Below the pieces are notes generated by a model, which was not told where the DNA came from, made no database searches, and was given only the letters and a program-made list of their open reading frames with translations. Below are positions 1 to 11,105 of a DNA stretch of 64,000 nucleotides, piece by piece. Position 1 is the first letter of the stretch, and every line of letters starts with the position of its first letter. The DNA lies in NCBI GenBank assembly GCA_029834535.1, contig JAQMWT010000003.1, positions 124,001 to 188,000 on the forward strand. Reading direction: 5' to 3'. Made by a program: the position numbers and the translations under genes. Source of the DNA: Chrysophaeum taylorii. Its lineage: Eukaryota; Sar; Pelagophyceae; Pelagomonadales; Pelagomonadaceae.

Positions 1-900
1 TGCGTAAGACAGCGCGGATACCGCGCTGTTTCGTCGCCCAAGATTATTCGGATGCGCCTTATTAGTTCGATGTTTATGACAGACTACAGCGAACGATCCC
101 GGTTCGTCATCTCGTGCCTTTAGCGGATGACATTGTTGCATATGCTATCAAACGCATATGCGGAGAAGAGCCGCCTGACTTGCCCTCCATAAAGCCCCTG
201 ATGAGGACCGACACGGCCTCGCAGAAGTGCTTCGCGCGATAGCTGGGTCTTTGTCGGCACGAAGGTTCGGAGCAGGTGTGCCTTTCAGCACACGTGACGA
301 TATTGTCTACTTGCACATCACAACGAGCAGCACGCACATAAAAGCTGCATCTTGCATATATCACTTGAACGACAGCGCTGTCGCGCTGTAAACCATGTTG
401 TACACGACGTCAACTTACGTGTCGAGCATCATCTGCTGCAAGTCGGCCTCGAGAACACACACGCTGAACTTGGCATCTTGGTTAGGTCGAGTAAAGTGGA
501 GCCTCGTATTTGCGCGCTCTGAGCTGCGACAGCGTACTCGGCCATCTCACATAGTCGTTTACCTTCGTCAGGGCACGCGACTTCCTGTTTTCTTTCTCGG
601 CGTCGGTCAACGGACGTCGGGGTGTTACCACCACGCTCCCGCTCGACCTGAGCGAAGCCCGCATCGATACCGTCCTCCTCGTCGTTCGTTTCGAAGTCGA
701 AGGACGCTCCGGAGTCACAGCGCGACATGCAGAGCCGCTTAAAGCTTGATCACGGCGGGCCTTGTTTTGTCGGCAAACCCTATGTTTGGTCTCTAATCGT
801 ATAAGTTTGGCCAGTCCAGATCTGGATTGACCAAACTTAGGTGACCAAACTTGTTGAGGGTTTACGGTGATCAAACTTATATGGTGGTTGCAAACTCGAC
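1..900. other. Unassigned DNA, no confident gene
   Basis: I recognise nothing in this segment. A 142-codon minus-strand reading frame (482-910), rich in Arg and Ser, is the longest candidate. It has no recognisable domain, and other frames of similar length overlap it, so it could be chance. Confidence 0.4.
802..839. repeat. 38-nt imperfect palindrome
   Basis: TAAGTTTGG at 802-810 pairs with CCAAACTTA at 831-839 around a perfect TCCAGATCTGGA core. The half-site TGA[CT]CAAACTT recurs directly at about 828, 842 and 869, so the segment holds a cluster of one short motif. It may be the subterminal hairpin of a decayed mobile element; no function is shown. Confidence 0.5.
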
Positions 901-922
901 TTTCCCCCAAAAAAAATGAAAG

Positions 923-1618
923 TTAGAAAGGGGGGGGGGGGCGAGGAGCGCTGCTGGTGATTACGACGATTGCTCTTTCGTTCCCTTCGAATTCCCGCTG
1001 ACATTGCAAGATCGTAGCCTCGTCTCCAGCTCGTTTAGCTTCCCTGGTACTCTCGCGGCATACGGCGTGGCGCAGACGACCACTCTCGCGTTCGTCCTCG
1101 AGCGCGCGCATCGCGTCCTCGTCGCCGGCGTGCGCTTCTTCTAAACGTATGTCGCGCCTTGCGACGTGGCGCAGACGATCAGCCTCGCGTTCGTCGTCGA
1201 GCGCGCGCATCGCGCCCTCGACGCCGGCGTGCGCTTCTTCTAGACGATCATCACGCCGCTCTGCAATTGCAATACGCTTGGCCTCGCGTTGACGCTCAAG
1301 CAGCATCGCCCCATCCTCGTCGCCAGCGGCAAGAGCTTCACGACGAGCGGCCCGCCAATAAAATCGCCCCGTCTTGTCGCGACGGACCGCACGTTCGCCT
1401 TCGAGAAGCCGATCGTCTCGAACACGCCACAAGTGCTTCCACGCATCAACAGCGCGCTTGTACACTTTCTCGTCGCCATTCCGCTCCTGGGCGAGGACAC
1501 TCGAGTACCAGTTCCTTTTCAAAGGAACTTGCGCCTCTTTCGTTTTCCCGCGTAAATCCGGCGGCGGGAATCTCTCCGCGGAGTGCACGAAATCCGGCCT
1601 TCCCCGCACCATGATCAA
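923..1618 (-). CDS. Arg/Glu-rich repeat protein, left arm of inverted repeat
   Basis: Open frame of 231 codons; family not recognised. The N-terminal third has a Trp/Tyr-containing segment (RNWYSSVLAQERNGDEKVYK). It is followed by about three units of roughly 32 residues built on RRDxRLEEAHAGxExAMRAL and DEREADRLRHVA. These are highly charged and probably helical or coiled coil. The frame ends in a poly-G/C run. A diverged copy lies inverted at 2,696-3,366, and the whole gene sits in the left arm of a large inverted repeat, so it probably belongs to a mobile element. Charged N-terminal arrays are also seen in Helitron Rep proteins, and a Helitron-like gene follows at 3,747, but a link is only a guess. 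Confidence 0.4.
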   Translation of the reverse strand: MIMVRGRPDFVHSAERFPPPDLRGKTKEAQVPLKRNWYSSVLAQERNGDEKVYKRAVDAWKHLWRVRDDRLLEGERAVRRDKTGRFYWRAARREALAAGDEDGAMLLERQREAKRIAIAERRDDRLEEAHAGVEGAMRALDDEREADRLRHVARRDIRLEEAHAGDEDAMRALEDERESGRLRHAVCRESTREAKRAGDEATILQCQREFEGNERAIVVITSSAPRPPPPF

Positions 1619-1637
1619 GGAGATGATGACGCGGTTT

Positions 1638-2034
1638 AACTAACTAACTAACTTCAGACCTCTCCCGAGCATGGGAGCCAGGCCGGACAGGCAGGAGCCG
1701 ATCCGGAATCACAGAGGAAAATCACGCAGTTGGGGCAGAGGCGAGGGACGAGGGCTCGTTGATGACGGACCGCCACTGCGCGCGGTCTTGTGCGAAGTCG
1801 TGCAAAAGCGTCGCAGGCCGCAAACGTGTTGGTCCACGAACAATCGACCTGTCCGTCGCGTTCTGCCCAACCGAGCGAACCCCATCCCAGCGCGGACTTT
1901 CCGGGTGCTAACCGGCCAGCCCGGGAGGCGAGCAGGCACCGTCTCACTCCGGGACGGCCGGGGCCGCCGCAGGGAGCAAGCGTGTTAGGCGCCGTCCTCC
2001 ATCGCAACCAACGGTTAGCGATCGCAGGGTTAGG
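1638..2034 (-). mobile_element. SINE-like element, copy 1
   Basis: A copy of the dispersed repeat also found at 41.86, 47.25, 53.32 and 53.59 kb, the most diverged here. Read on the minus strand it ends in a (GTTA)n tail, seen on the plus strand as AACTAACTAAC at the left end. GCGGTTT flanks it at 1,631-1,637 and 2,035-2,041, a 7-bp target-site duplication. The right arm of the surrounding inverted repeat shows the empty site (AAACCGC). Tail plus variable-length duplication suggests target-primed retrotransposition. I could not identify a Pol III promoter or parent LINE. Confidence 0.7.
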
Positions 2035-2189
2035 GCGGTTTACCGCGAGAAAAACCGGGAGACGTCCTAGGCAGTCTTGCGTCCTATAGGTAATTTCTCT
2101 TTCTAACAAGTTACTTGCGGCTTATTATAGGTAATTTCTCTTTGTAGGAAGCAAAAGAAAATGCGGAAGAACACCTAAACCAACAGACA

Positions 2190-2368
2190 GACGCACATTG
2201 AACTTCCCGTTTTTTGCGATCCGTTTAGTATGCAATGTACTGATATACTGAGCTGGCGACGACGGTTTCGCCAACGCATTAATCACGCGAAACCGTCGTC
2301 GCCAGCTCAGTATATCAGTACATTGCATACTAAACGGATCGCAAAAAACGGGAAGTTCAGTGTGCGTC
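2190..2368. repeat. Hairpin with 81-bp arms
   Basis: Arms 2,190-2,270 and 2,288-2,368 are inverted copies with one mismatch noted, around a 17-nt loop. It is the centre of the larger inverted repeat and could extrude as a cruciform. Near identity here beside eroded outer arms suggests gene conversion or a younger foldback element. Confidence 0.85.
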
Positions 2369-2695
2369 ACTCTGTGTGTGTGTTTGTCTGTGTGTCCTGT
2401 CCGTCTTCCGTATTTTCTTTTTACGTGCTATAAAGAGAAATTACCTATAGGACGCATGACTGCTTCCCAACCAGGAAAGAAAGAAGATAATGAAAAAAGA
2501 CAAGCCGTAAGTAGCTTGCTAGAAAGAGAAGTTACCTATAGGACGCAAGACTGCTTAGGACGTCTTCCGGTTTTTCTCGCGGTAAACCGCGTCGTGGCTC
2601 GCCCCTTCGTGAAGAGCGACGGCGGACCGCCGCGCGGCCCGGGATGACGAGACAAACCGTCCGGCGCTCGGCGAGGCGGGAGATCGTGCGGGAAA

Positions 2696-3366
2696 ATGGG
2701 AAAGGCACAAGTTCCTTTGAAAAGGAACTGGTACTCGAGTGTCCTCGCCAAGGAGCGGAATGGCGAAGAGAAAGTGTACAAGCGCGCTATTGATGCGTGG
2801 AAGCGCTCGTGGCGTGTTCGAGACGATCGCTTTCTCGAGCGCGAACGTGCGGTCCGTCGCGACAAGATGGGGCGATTTTATCGGCGGGCCGCTCGTCGTG
2901 AAGCTCTTACGACGAGGATGCGGCGATGCTGTTTGAGCGTCAACACGAGGCCGAGCCTATTGCAATTGCAGAGCGGCGTCATGATCGTCTAGAAGAAGCG
3001 CACGCCGGTGACGAGGACGCGATGCGCGCGCTCGAGGACGAACGCGAGGCTGATCGTCTGCGCCATGTCGCAAGGCGCGACAAACGTTTAGAAGAAGCGC
3101 ACGCCGGCGACGAGGACGCGATGCGCGCGCTCGAGGAAGAACGCGAGAGTGATCGTCTGCGCCACGCCGTATGCCGCAAGAGTCGCAGGGAACCTAAACG
3201 AGCTGGTCGTAGTCACCAGCAGCGCTCCTCGCCCCCCCCCCCCCTTTCTAACTTCTTTTTGTTCTTTTCCAACCAAAGCCCTGCCGCGCCCAAATTGTAT
3301 ATCCCTTGGTTGCAAAACGAGCCCTCTCGAAGAGAGGGTGTTTTCCAAAGCTCTTCGGGTGATTAA
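2696..3366 (+). pseudogene. Arg/Glu-rich repeat protein, right arm, frameshifted
   Basis: Inverted paralogue of the frame at 923-1,618. It starts with the same KxAQVPLKRNWYSSVLA segment and continues into the charged repeats (RLEEAHAGDEDAMRAL, twice). One frameshift near 2,905 breaks the frame, just where the left copy reads AAGDEDGAMLLERQ. Like the left copy it ends at a poly-C run near 3,231-3,244. Family unknown; probably a remnant of the same mobile unit. Confidence 0.45.
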
Positions 3367-3427
3367 TGCGTGCGCGAAAGAGCTTTGACAAACACCATCT
3401 CTTCGAGAGGGCTAGTTTTTCAACCAA
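3306..3427. repeat. Foldback repeat, 50-nt arms
   Basis: Left arm 3,306-3,355 begins TTGGTTG; right arm 3,378-3,427 ends CAACCAA. The arms share GCCCTCTCGAAGAGA and CAAAGCTCTT and differ at about seven positions. It looks like a small foldback or MITE-type element. I see no convincing target duplication. Confidence 0.65.
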
Positions 3428-3746
3428 ATGACAATTAAATACTCATATTTGAGGAAAGTTTGAAGAGCTGAACATGTTTGAGCAAGGGCTGAGAAATTGG
3501 AGATAGAAAATTCCATTTAGGGTTAGGACCCCCCCCCCCCTTTTGTCTCACACTCACACCTAAACACCCACAAATCGCTGTGTCGAACACCGTGCTGCTC
3601 TTTGTGTCGTTAGAGACAGGGCGTCAGGGCAGCACTACCACTGCCACCATTCTCTACCAGAGGCACAGTGAATTTTTCCTGCCTCTAAGAATTTAATGTT
3701 CAATAAAGCTTGAAACCCTTCAACGGCCCAAAAACGCCAAGAATCG
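3428..3746. other. Non-coding spacer
   Basis: AT-richer sequence with a C homopolymer at about 3,529-3,541. No reading frame or motif stands out. It could hold the promoter of the following Helitron-like gene. Confidence 0.3.
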
Positions 3747-6700
3747 ATGGAACGCCGTGAAGAACTCATGGTGACGCCTCCGGAGGTAGAACCGATGGAA
3801 AGCGCCGAAGAAATGATGGCGACGCCTCAGGAATTCGCTGATGAGCAACGGCGTGCTTCTCGGCAGAACCACCGCGACGTGGACGCGGAGCAAAAACGCG
3901 AGCGTTGTCTTGCAGCGATGCCCCAACACAACGAAAAAGAACGTGCACGATCACGACAGCGTCGTCTTGCCGCGCAGCCGCAACACAAGAAAAAAGAACG
4001 CGAGCGATCGCGACAGCGTCGCGCTGCGGCGCTCCCTGACAAGCGAGGACGACAGCGTCGCGCTGCGGACAAGCACAAGGATCCCGCGAAGAAAGCCGTA
4101 CGGTGTCGTCATGGTCGCGACGCGCAACGGGCGCAACGACACGAAGAACTTCGTGATGACAACGCGGGCCTCGAGCATCTTTATGACTGCGATGCGAGTG
4201 CTGCTCTTCGAGAAGTCCTGCGACTCCCGTATCTTGAGGCCCAGCTCGTAAAGGCCGACGACGACATAGCCGCGCGCGACGTTCGGGCCGCCCCGGAGAA
4301 TCGCCCCGTCCAACGTGGCGAAGTCGACGAACGTGCTGACTTTTTGCAGCAATTGGTTAGCGAGTGTGTTCAAGATTGCCGGCGTGATCTTTACCACTTT
4401 GGTCACGTCGCCGACGATGTCAAACTCGCGTGTTACGACGCCTTCAAGACCGCGCGCGACCAATTCGCCCGAAATCATCGCGTCTGCGGATCTTGTTTCG
4501 TTCGCGATCCCACCGAAACATACGCGACGATCGACGTCGTTCGCGATGCCAAGGGAACTTGGCTCGAATACTCGAAAGAGGACGAGGATCTCCTCGAAAG
4601 CCGCGAACGTCGCACTTTCCAACTCGTGAGAGAGAAGATCGTTGATGGACATCGCCAGGACGAAATCGTGCACACCAATGCGGCCGCCTTGCACAACTCC
4701 TACGAGGCGCCAAACGGCGAAGGCCGATTCCACCTCAGCCCAGAAGCTGTCCGTGAAAATGGTACCGTGGACGTCGCTCGAAGAGCTATCAGGCTTTAAC
4801 TTCCGATTCTGCCCCAAGGCAAGCTGCGCCCAAAAACACGATCGCGCCTGGTGCCGATTTCGGCCGTCTCAGAATCAAGCTTGATGGCGGAAGCGATCTC
4901 GACATGTCGCACCCATCCGACATCGAAGTTCTGCTTCTAGCGCGAGCGCGTGCCTACTTGCGCGTACTCAAAGTCGTTGTAACCGGGCGTCGTTCTCGTC
5001 TGCGCGGCCAAACCATCACCTTCCCGCAGCACGTCGTCCTGGACGAAGCCGACGAACAGTTTGGTCGCCGCATTGACCGCAAGTTGATGTCGCGCTCAAC
5101 GACGTCCTCGTATTCATTGTTGGTCCAGAAGGCACACAGGGACAACTCGAGCGTAAAGCTCTTCACATATTCGACACACGCATCCGACCTGACGTTGTCT
5201 TCAACTTGATGCAAGTGCAATTTCACGTCCCGGACCTAGACGTCCGCGACGAGAATATCCTCGAACCTGGCGACTATGACTCCTTCCAAGACATTTTTGG
5301 CAACTTCTTGCAAATCCGCCAATGTCAGACGCGCAGCGACGCCGAAACTTACGTCGTCGAGGTCTTCTAACAAAAAGCGCGTCGCGTGCAAGACACGAAA
5401 CTCGATGATGCTGCGATACCATCCGACGTCGCGAACGTTGGGGCCATTGCCCAAAGCGATCATCATCGTGCAGTAGACGAAGGAGGACGACCTCGAGGCG
5501 ACGGCGAACAATCGAGCGACAACGACGACGACGTCGCGAACGACGACGACGACCCAACACAAACAGAAGTCGGCCACCTCGGTATTCTACCCCGACCGGA
5601 ACAAACAGCGACAGTCATCCTTAAAAGCATGGAGGCGACGGCGAAGGACATCATGCAGGAGCGTGTCGACGAATCTCCGTCGAAAGAGACCCGAACCGTC
5701 AAAGACAAACAGCGACGCTACGAGCTGCGCCGAGGCATCGTCCCCCTTTATGATTATGCGGGGTTTCCGCGAGCGCTCTACGATGCGTTCTTCCACCTAT
5801 TTGTTGCGCGTCGCGGTATCACGCTCAGCAGGATCATCCCACCTGACAAGTACCGTCAGCTCGCGTTCGTCTTCGATAATCGATTTGCGCGTTCGATGCC
5901 ACTCTTTTATGTGCGCCAATACGATCCGGCGTCACGACGCGAGTCGGGTTGTTGCTGGCAGCATCAACGCCAATCCTGACGAGTTCGACAAATTCAAAGA
6001 TTTGGTGACGCACCCAGATTTCAGGACCATGCTCGAATTTGCGAAGAAAACCCCCAAGACAAAGGAAGCCAAGCACCTCGTCAAGCAAGTCCATTCCTTT
6101 ATGCAGTTCCCTTCCGGCAAAGTAGCGTCGAGCAGTGCCGAGCGCGACGCTGAGATGAGACACGTCGTGAACGACATGAGAAACCACGGACCGGGAGCCG
6201 TCTTCGTCACCCACGCCATGGACGACGTCCATAACGACGACACCGTACGTCTCGCGTACGCTTTTACAAAGATGGACGTTTTCCCTGTCTCGATGATCCC
6301 AACACGCCCAAGATACTCGAGCAACTCGCGTGGCCAAACGACGTCCACCCCGAAGCTCAAATCGTGCTCGACGACGCGAAGCTCAACCAGCTCGCGAGTG
6401 ACAACCCCGTTGCCACTGCGCTCGTTTTCGACTTCAACTACCGAACATGCGCCGAAATCTCCTGCGCATAGACGAAACCCGCCTCAAAGACGAAGACTTG
6501 CGTCGTCAACCTCCAGGCCTCTTCGGACGCGCGGTTGCAATGCGCATGGTCTTTGAATCCACCAAGAAAATGGCCCAACACGGCCACTCGGTTTTACATG
6601 GAGATCTCCCTCCTCGTATGTTGGCCTTCATCGTGCATCGCGCGGATCTCCGAGACGCCATGATCGAAGCTTGCAACACTCAAATTCGCGGTGACTTGCA

Positions 6701-7020
6701 CGCTGCGAGAAAACGCAGACGACACATCTCCGCACGAAATGCTTCGTGGAAAGTCCATGTTCTCGCGAATCTTCGTCACAATCGAAAACGGTGAACGCAA
6801 GACCATGCTCGTGACGCAACCCGAGACCAACGCCTGGCGCGACGAACGTCTCGTTGAAGTGAATGCAACCGAGTTTGCACGCCTCTTTCAACTGCGCGTC
6901 GCGAACGATACCGACGGTAACCGACCACGATTGGCTCGAAAGGTATCGAGATCATTTTTACCACTACGACATGGTCGACCCCATCGCCGCATCGCGAGCC
7001 GCCGCCGCCTACGCCGACGG
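3747..7020 (+). pseudogene. Helitron-like Rep region, frameshifted
   Basis: The 5' part of a Helitron-type Rep/helicase gene. It opens with a charged array of RQRRAAALPDKRGRQRRAAD-like repeats (about codons 60-115). Next come a Cys pair (GSCFVRDPTE), the Helitron landmark DIEVLLLARARAYLRV followed by RGQTITFPQHV (near 4,916-5,030), and a segment ending in ADLQEV-opposed sequence up to 5,370. The Helitron_like_N block follows: SINANPDEFDKFKDLVTHPD, then GPGAVFVTHAMDDVHNDD (near 6,190-6,245) and NPVATALVFDFNYRT (near 6,400-6,450). These pieces fall in different frames with shifts near 5,940, 6,250 and 6,690, so the gene is broken or needs unrecognised introns. I could not place the HUH nuclease His pair or catalytic Tyr with confidence. 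Confidence 0.7.
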
Positions 7021-7399
7021 ACCCGACGACTAGGCTGGACTACCCGTCTATCGATTCGTCCTTCGAGAACCGCACCCTTTGCGCGGAACTCATCTCCTCG
7101 TCCGAAGAGCAAAACCTGTCTCGCTCTCCTACGTGGGCACGCGACCAGCGACCAAAACACATTCCCGGGAACAAGCGGAACGCAACCTCGTTCTTTACGC
7201 CGCAGCCTTCGAGCCCTGGATTTTGCGCGAAGGCGACCGGCCATTCGAACCAACGGGTTCGACGTTCGCCCGCTTTCATGCTGCGCTCGAGACAGACGCT
7301 TGCCCGCGCGGCCTAAACAACGACCAAGATCCGCACACGCGGCACATCGCCGGAAGCGAGCCGTCGCGGTCGGGCGTCACGCCGCGATCCAAAACTTCG

Positions 7400-9570
7400 A
7401 GCCAACCTTTAACGACAAGATCGCGGCACTGATCATTCATTATCGAATGCGATTCCGCGACCTTTGGATCGACACTCGCCGGCCTGCCGAGGCCATTCCC
7501 ATTCGCGAAAGAGACGATGCCGCTGCCGCTGCCGCAAAAGCGCTCGCCGGGATCCGCGTTACCTTTTCGCCAGATGAAAGCCAAGCACGACAGCTACAAA
7601 CGCGTCGCGACGAAATCAAGCGACTCAAGGAAATAAAAGGTTCCGTTGTCAGTGCCCTTCATCCACTGCCGCCACGATGTTGCACGGCCACTTCTGCGCC
7701 TTCGTACGACGAAACTTCCGATAATTTTCGAGCCGCCCTGACGGCATCAATTTCGCCACACGTTCGACGACAATTTCGCGACACAGACCAAGCGAGACGA
7801 TACCTACGACAGCCGCTCGCCCGCAAAGACGACTTTGCGCGCGCTCGTCGAGCACACAAGAAAATACTCGGAACGACCGCGCATTCGATGCCACCCGGCG
7901 ACGTCGAGATTCCGAAAACGTTCGACCCCCTCACGGACGACCAATGGCAACGACAACGGGCAATGTGGAATCAGGCCAATCCCAAACTGGGTCCGCCCCC
8001 GCTTACTCCTCTTCAACGCAAATTCGGCGCCACTCTCTATTGCGCCATTCGATACCGCGTCGAAGCTCGCGATCACGCCGAAACCGTCGAGAACTTCCAG
8101 GACACCTTAGCCGCCGCCGGCTTCGGCCCCATGCCGGTCTATCTTCTCGTTGGTCACGGAGGATCGGGAAAGACCGCAGTCCTCAAAATTCTCCGCGTGC
8201 AAGCGCGCGAAGAGAACCTCGGCCACATCATCATGACATCGTTCGTCGGCGTCGCGTCCGCCGCCTTCCGAGAAGCAACGTAGCTCACCATGCTTCATCT
8301 CGACAGAAACATCAAAATTCCGACGCGCCTCGAATCGTCGCGCTTGAAAACTCAGCGTCGCAACTTCGAAATTCTAACCGGCGTCAAACTCCAGGACGTC
8401 GTCGCCTTCGTCATCGACGAGGTCTCCTTCATAAGCGCTGGTCTGTTGGGCAAAGTCGACTACGCTTTCCGCGCGCTCATGGAAGAAAGCAACGTGCCCT
8501 TCGGCGGCATTCCCGTCGTTCACGCCGGCGACGTGCAGCAGAAGGACCCCGTGAAACAAGACGATCCGTGGTACAAGACCATGGTCAAAAGAGCCGTCCG
8601 CATGCAGACAATCAACCCGGACACCTACGTAGCCGCCGGCCTCCGCATTCTAGAACAAGCGCGACGAACGAAAACTAGAAGACACTATGAGATCCTTCGA
8701 TGACACGGACTTCGTGCAAACTCAACAGCAAATGCGCCAAACCAACAATCCGAACCCCGTCACGCGCGACTTCGTCGACAGCATGACAACGCTCAGCGCC
8801 GTCGACGTCCAAGATCCAGCGTGGCGCTTCGCGCCCATCGGCGTCTTGTCCCGCGTCGAACTCGACGCCCTCAAATACGCCCAAGCGAAAAACTCCGCCC
8901 GATACTTCAGTCTCCCTTTCGTCACGTGGAACATCGACCCCGCCAACGCCGACGCTCTCGCCCACGTCCACTACGACGACTGCTACGAAGCCGAGAAAGA
9001 GACCATGCGAGCCTCTTGGGTCGAAGGAGCCCCGTGCGTCATCTTCCAAAACGAAAACCCGAAACGCAACTGGGCCAACAGCACTCCCGGCCTATGCCAC
9101 GACCTCCTCGACGAATTCGACCAGACCTGCGCGCTACTCGCCGAAGCGCGCCAGATTGGAGGCTACCACGAAGTCCACCTTCCGACGCCACCCAAGACCA
9201 TGACCGTCCGCGTCGGAAACCGAAAACGCGAGGCGAAACAGAACGAGACGCTACCTCCCGCCTATAAGTGGCACGGCATACCGCTCGACGACTTCGAAAA
9301 CGAACTCCTCGACTTCCAACATCGCAACCCCGACGCCAACGACGACGAGATCGACGACGGCAGCCAACTCATCCCGCTCGAGAAGAAGATCATCTCGACG
9401 AGCGACACCGAAGTCAAGCGTCTCCGTAGCGCCGTAGCCGTCGATTAGAACCTCCCGTCGAAAATGGCCGTACTCGACTTTCCGGCGCAGCTCGCGTTTG
9501 CCATCACCGACTTCAAGGTCCAAGGACGCTAAACAAACTTCGTCATCAACCTCGCCCACCACCCCAAGGT
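7400..9570 (+). pseudogene. PIF1-like helicase of the Helitron-like gene
   Basis: Continuation of the preceding Rep region. A Walker A (GHGGSGKT, 8,152-8,175) lies in VYLLVGHGGSGKTAVLKIL. Walker B is AFVIDEVSFIS (near 8,407-8,440), then the PIF1 motif HAGDVQQKDPV. Later come GAPCVIFQNENPKRNW and, near 9,466-9,560, FPAQLAFAITDFKVQGR, the PIF1 motif V equivalent. An in-frame TAG at 8,281-8,283, a frameshift near 8,690 and a stop after KVQGR interrupt it. The gene breaks off near 9,570, where an unrelated repeat begins, so the last motif (QLYVALSR) is lost. In living Helitrons this 5'-3' helicase unwinds DNA for rolling-circle transposition; here it is a relic. Confidence 0.8.
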
Positions 9571-9591
9571 TCCCAGGTGGAACCTCAAAGT

Positions 9592-9870
9592 AGGGTGGGT
9601 TAAGGAACCATAAATTTGATTCAGTGAATTAACTTTCTGACACTGAGCGCGAAACCCTTGCAAAAATCGAAAAGCGCCAGGCTCGATTTCAAAACGAGCC
9701 TTTTTAGCCGTTTTTGAGCCGTTGGGACGCGTGAAGGCGAGCGCGAGGCGCTCTGGGACGATGGCTGGGGCCCCGGCGGCCGTTCAGATCTTGCCTGATA
9801 CGGTCACCGAGCTCCCCGAGGCAGTGGGCTCGCAGAATCGGTCAATGAAACCGGACGAGCGGCGCGTACG
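9592..9870 (+). repeat. 5' end of a repeated gene unit, copy 1
   Basis: From GGTTAAGGAACCATAAATTT onward this segment is strongly similar to 19,335-19,570, covering upstream DNA and about the first 25 codons of the coiled-coil gene. Presence in two places with abrupt edges suggests a mobile unit of unknown class. Confidence 0.7.
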
Positions 9871-11105
9871 CCGGTCCAACCTCCGCGAAGGAGAGTGTTA
9901 CTGCTGCGTCGCTGTGCTACCGGAGGATCCAGGCAAGGCGATTGACCTGGAACGAGTGCTCGGCATCGAGGACGAGCTGCCCCTTCCGTTCTTCGTATGC
10001 AGTAAGCGCTGCCGCAACGACTTTGCCCCAATGTACGCCGAGGTCCGGCCTGTGCTCGAGATCAAGAAACGCATCTCGGCGGCGTTGACCACGTGCTTGA
10101 AGACGGACATCCGGCCCGGCGATCGAGTCGAGGCGATAGGCAACCTTTCGGCGGGCGTCAGAGTCTACGCTGAGGTGGCTACCGTCCGCAGGCTCCACTA
10201 TGACGCAGGAACGAGCTCGGTCACTCTCACGGTCAAGGGCGTCTCCAGCTCAAAGGTCCAGCAGCTCGAGGCAGCAAGAGCGTCCCAGCAACACCGTGCC
10301 GCCGCGGCCGAGCGTGACGTTATGGTGGCAAACGAAGAGGCCTTCGAGGCCGAGGTCGAGAAGGCCGAGGCCATGGAGGCTCCGGCAGCTGTCGCTGCCC
10401 GGGCTGATGCCGAGGCCCGGAGGCGGCCCTTCGAGAGCAGCAACTCAAGGTCCAGCGTCAGCGGAGCGAGGAGGCTGCGGCATTGAAGCGGAAGCGCACT
10501 CTGCAGGCGGTGGCTGAAGAGAAGCAGGCGGCGGCCGACGCCCGCGCCGAAGTGGCCGACGCCCGCGCCGAAGTGAAGCGAGCAGTGACCGAGGCGGCGG
10601 CAGCGGCGACGGAGCGGACCAAGGCGCAGCTGGCTATAAGTGCGACCCGGCGAAGATGCGCCAGCTCCAGCGCAGCTTCGCCGACGTCAACAGGGATGCG
10701 AAGCAGCTGGCCCTTGAGCTCGACAAGGCCGAGGCCGAGCTTGGAGCGCGGGAGAAGGAGATCGATCGTCTACGGGGGCGCGTCGCCGAGCTCGAGAAGC
10801 GAGACGCCACTATTCGAGTTCCATGCCGGCCGGCAGGCGTCGGTGCTGGCAAGGGCCAGGCCTGGCCTCCGTGGGTGCGAGACCTCTGTATGCGTCTGTT
10901 GGCGTTGCGCGTCGCGCCGGCCGAGGTCTCTGAAGTCATTGCATCGATCGTCATCGCGGTCATCGGGGAAGAGCGCGCCGCCGAGATGGAGCTCCCATCC
11001 TTGCGTTTCGTCCGCAACCTGCGAAGCGAGATTGTCTTGATAGGCGGCCACGCGAGGAAGTTCTCACCCTCCGCGACAAAGGCGCACCCACGTCCACCAT
11101 CATGA
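9761..11105 (+). pseudogene. Coiled-coil protein of unknown family, frameshifted
   Basis: Start chosen at MAGAPAAVQ, the point to which similarity with the 19.5-kb copy extends. Residues ~45-95 hold a Cys-rich region (GECYCCVAVLPED, then FFVCSKRCRNDF) that may bind zinc. A long Ala/Glu/Arg coiled coil follows, including the repeated ADARAEV. The final part (10,850-11,040) is globular: WPPWVRDLCMRLLALRVAP then ELPSLRFVRNLRSEIVLIGG. The pieces need shifts near 10,420 and 10,635 to join. The last segment resembles conserved parts of unclassified protist repeat proteins as I remember them, but I cannot name a family. Together with the duplicated 5' end this looks like the gene of an undescribed mobile element. 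Confidence 0.5.

Larger units (their letters stand above)
923..3240. repeat. Large interrupted inverted repeat
   Basis: The segment folds about position 2,279. The outer parts are the two diverged copies of the Arg/Glu-rich frame. Inside are matching blocks around CCTATAGGACGCAAGACTGC (left arm near 2,095, right arm near 2,530) and the near-perfect hairpin 2,190-2,368. A SINE-like element (1,638-2,034) interrupts the left arm; the right arm has about 70 extra bases near 2,450-2,520. The divergence shows the duplication is not recent. Confidence 0.7.

Noticed and set aside
395-742. 115-codon plus-strand frame and overlapping 99-codon minus-strand frame
   Set aside because: Overlapping frames of similar length on both strands, low complexity at the end, no recognisable motif.
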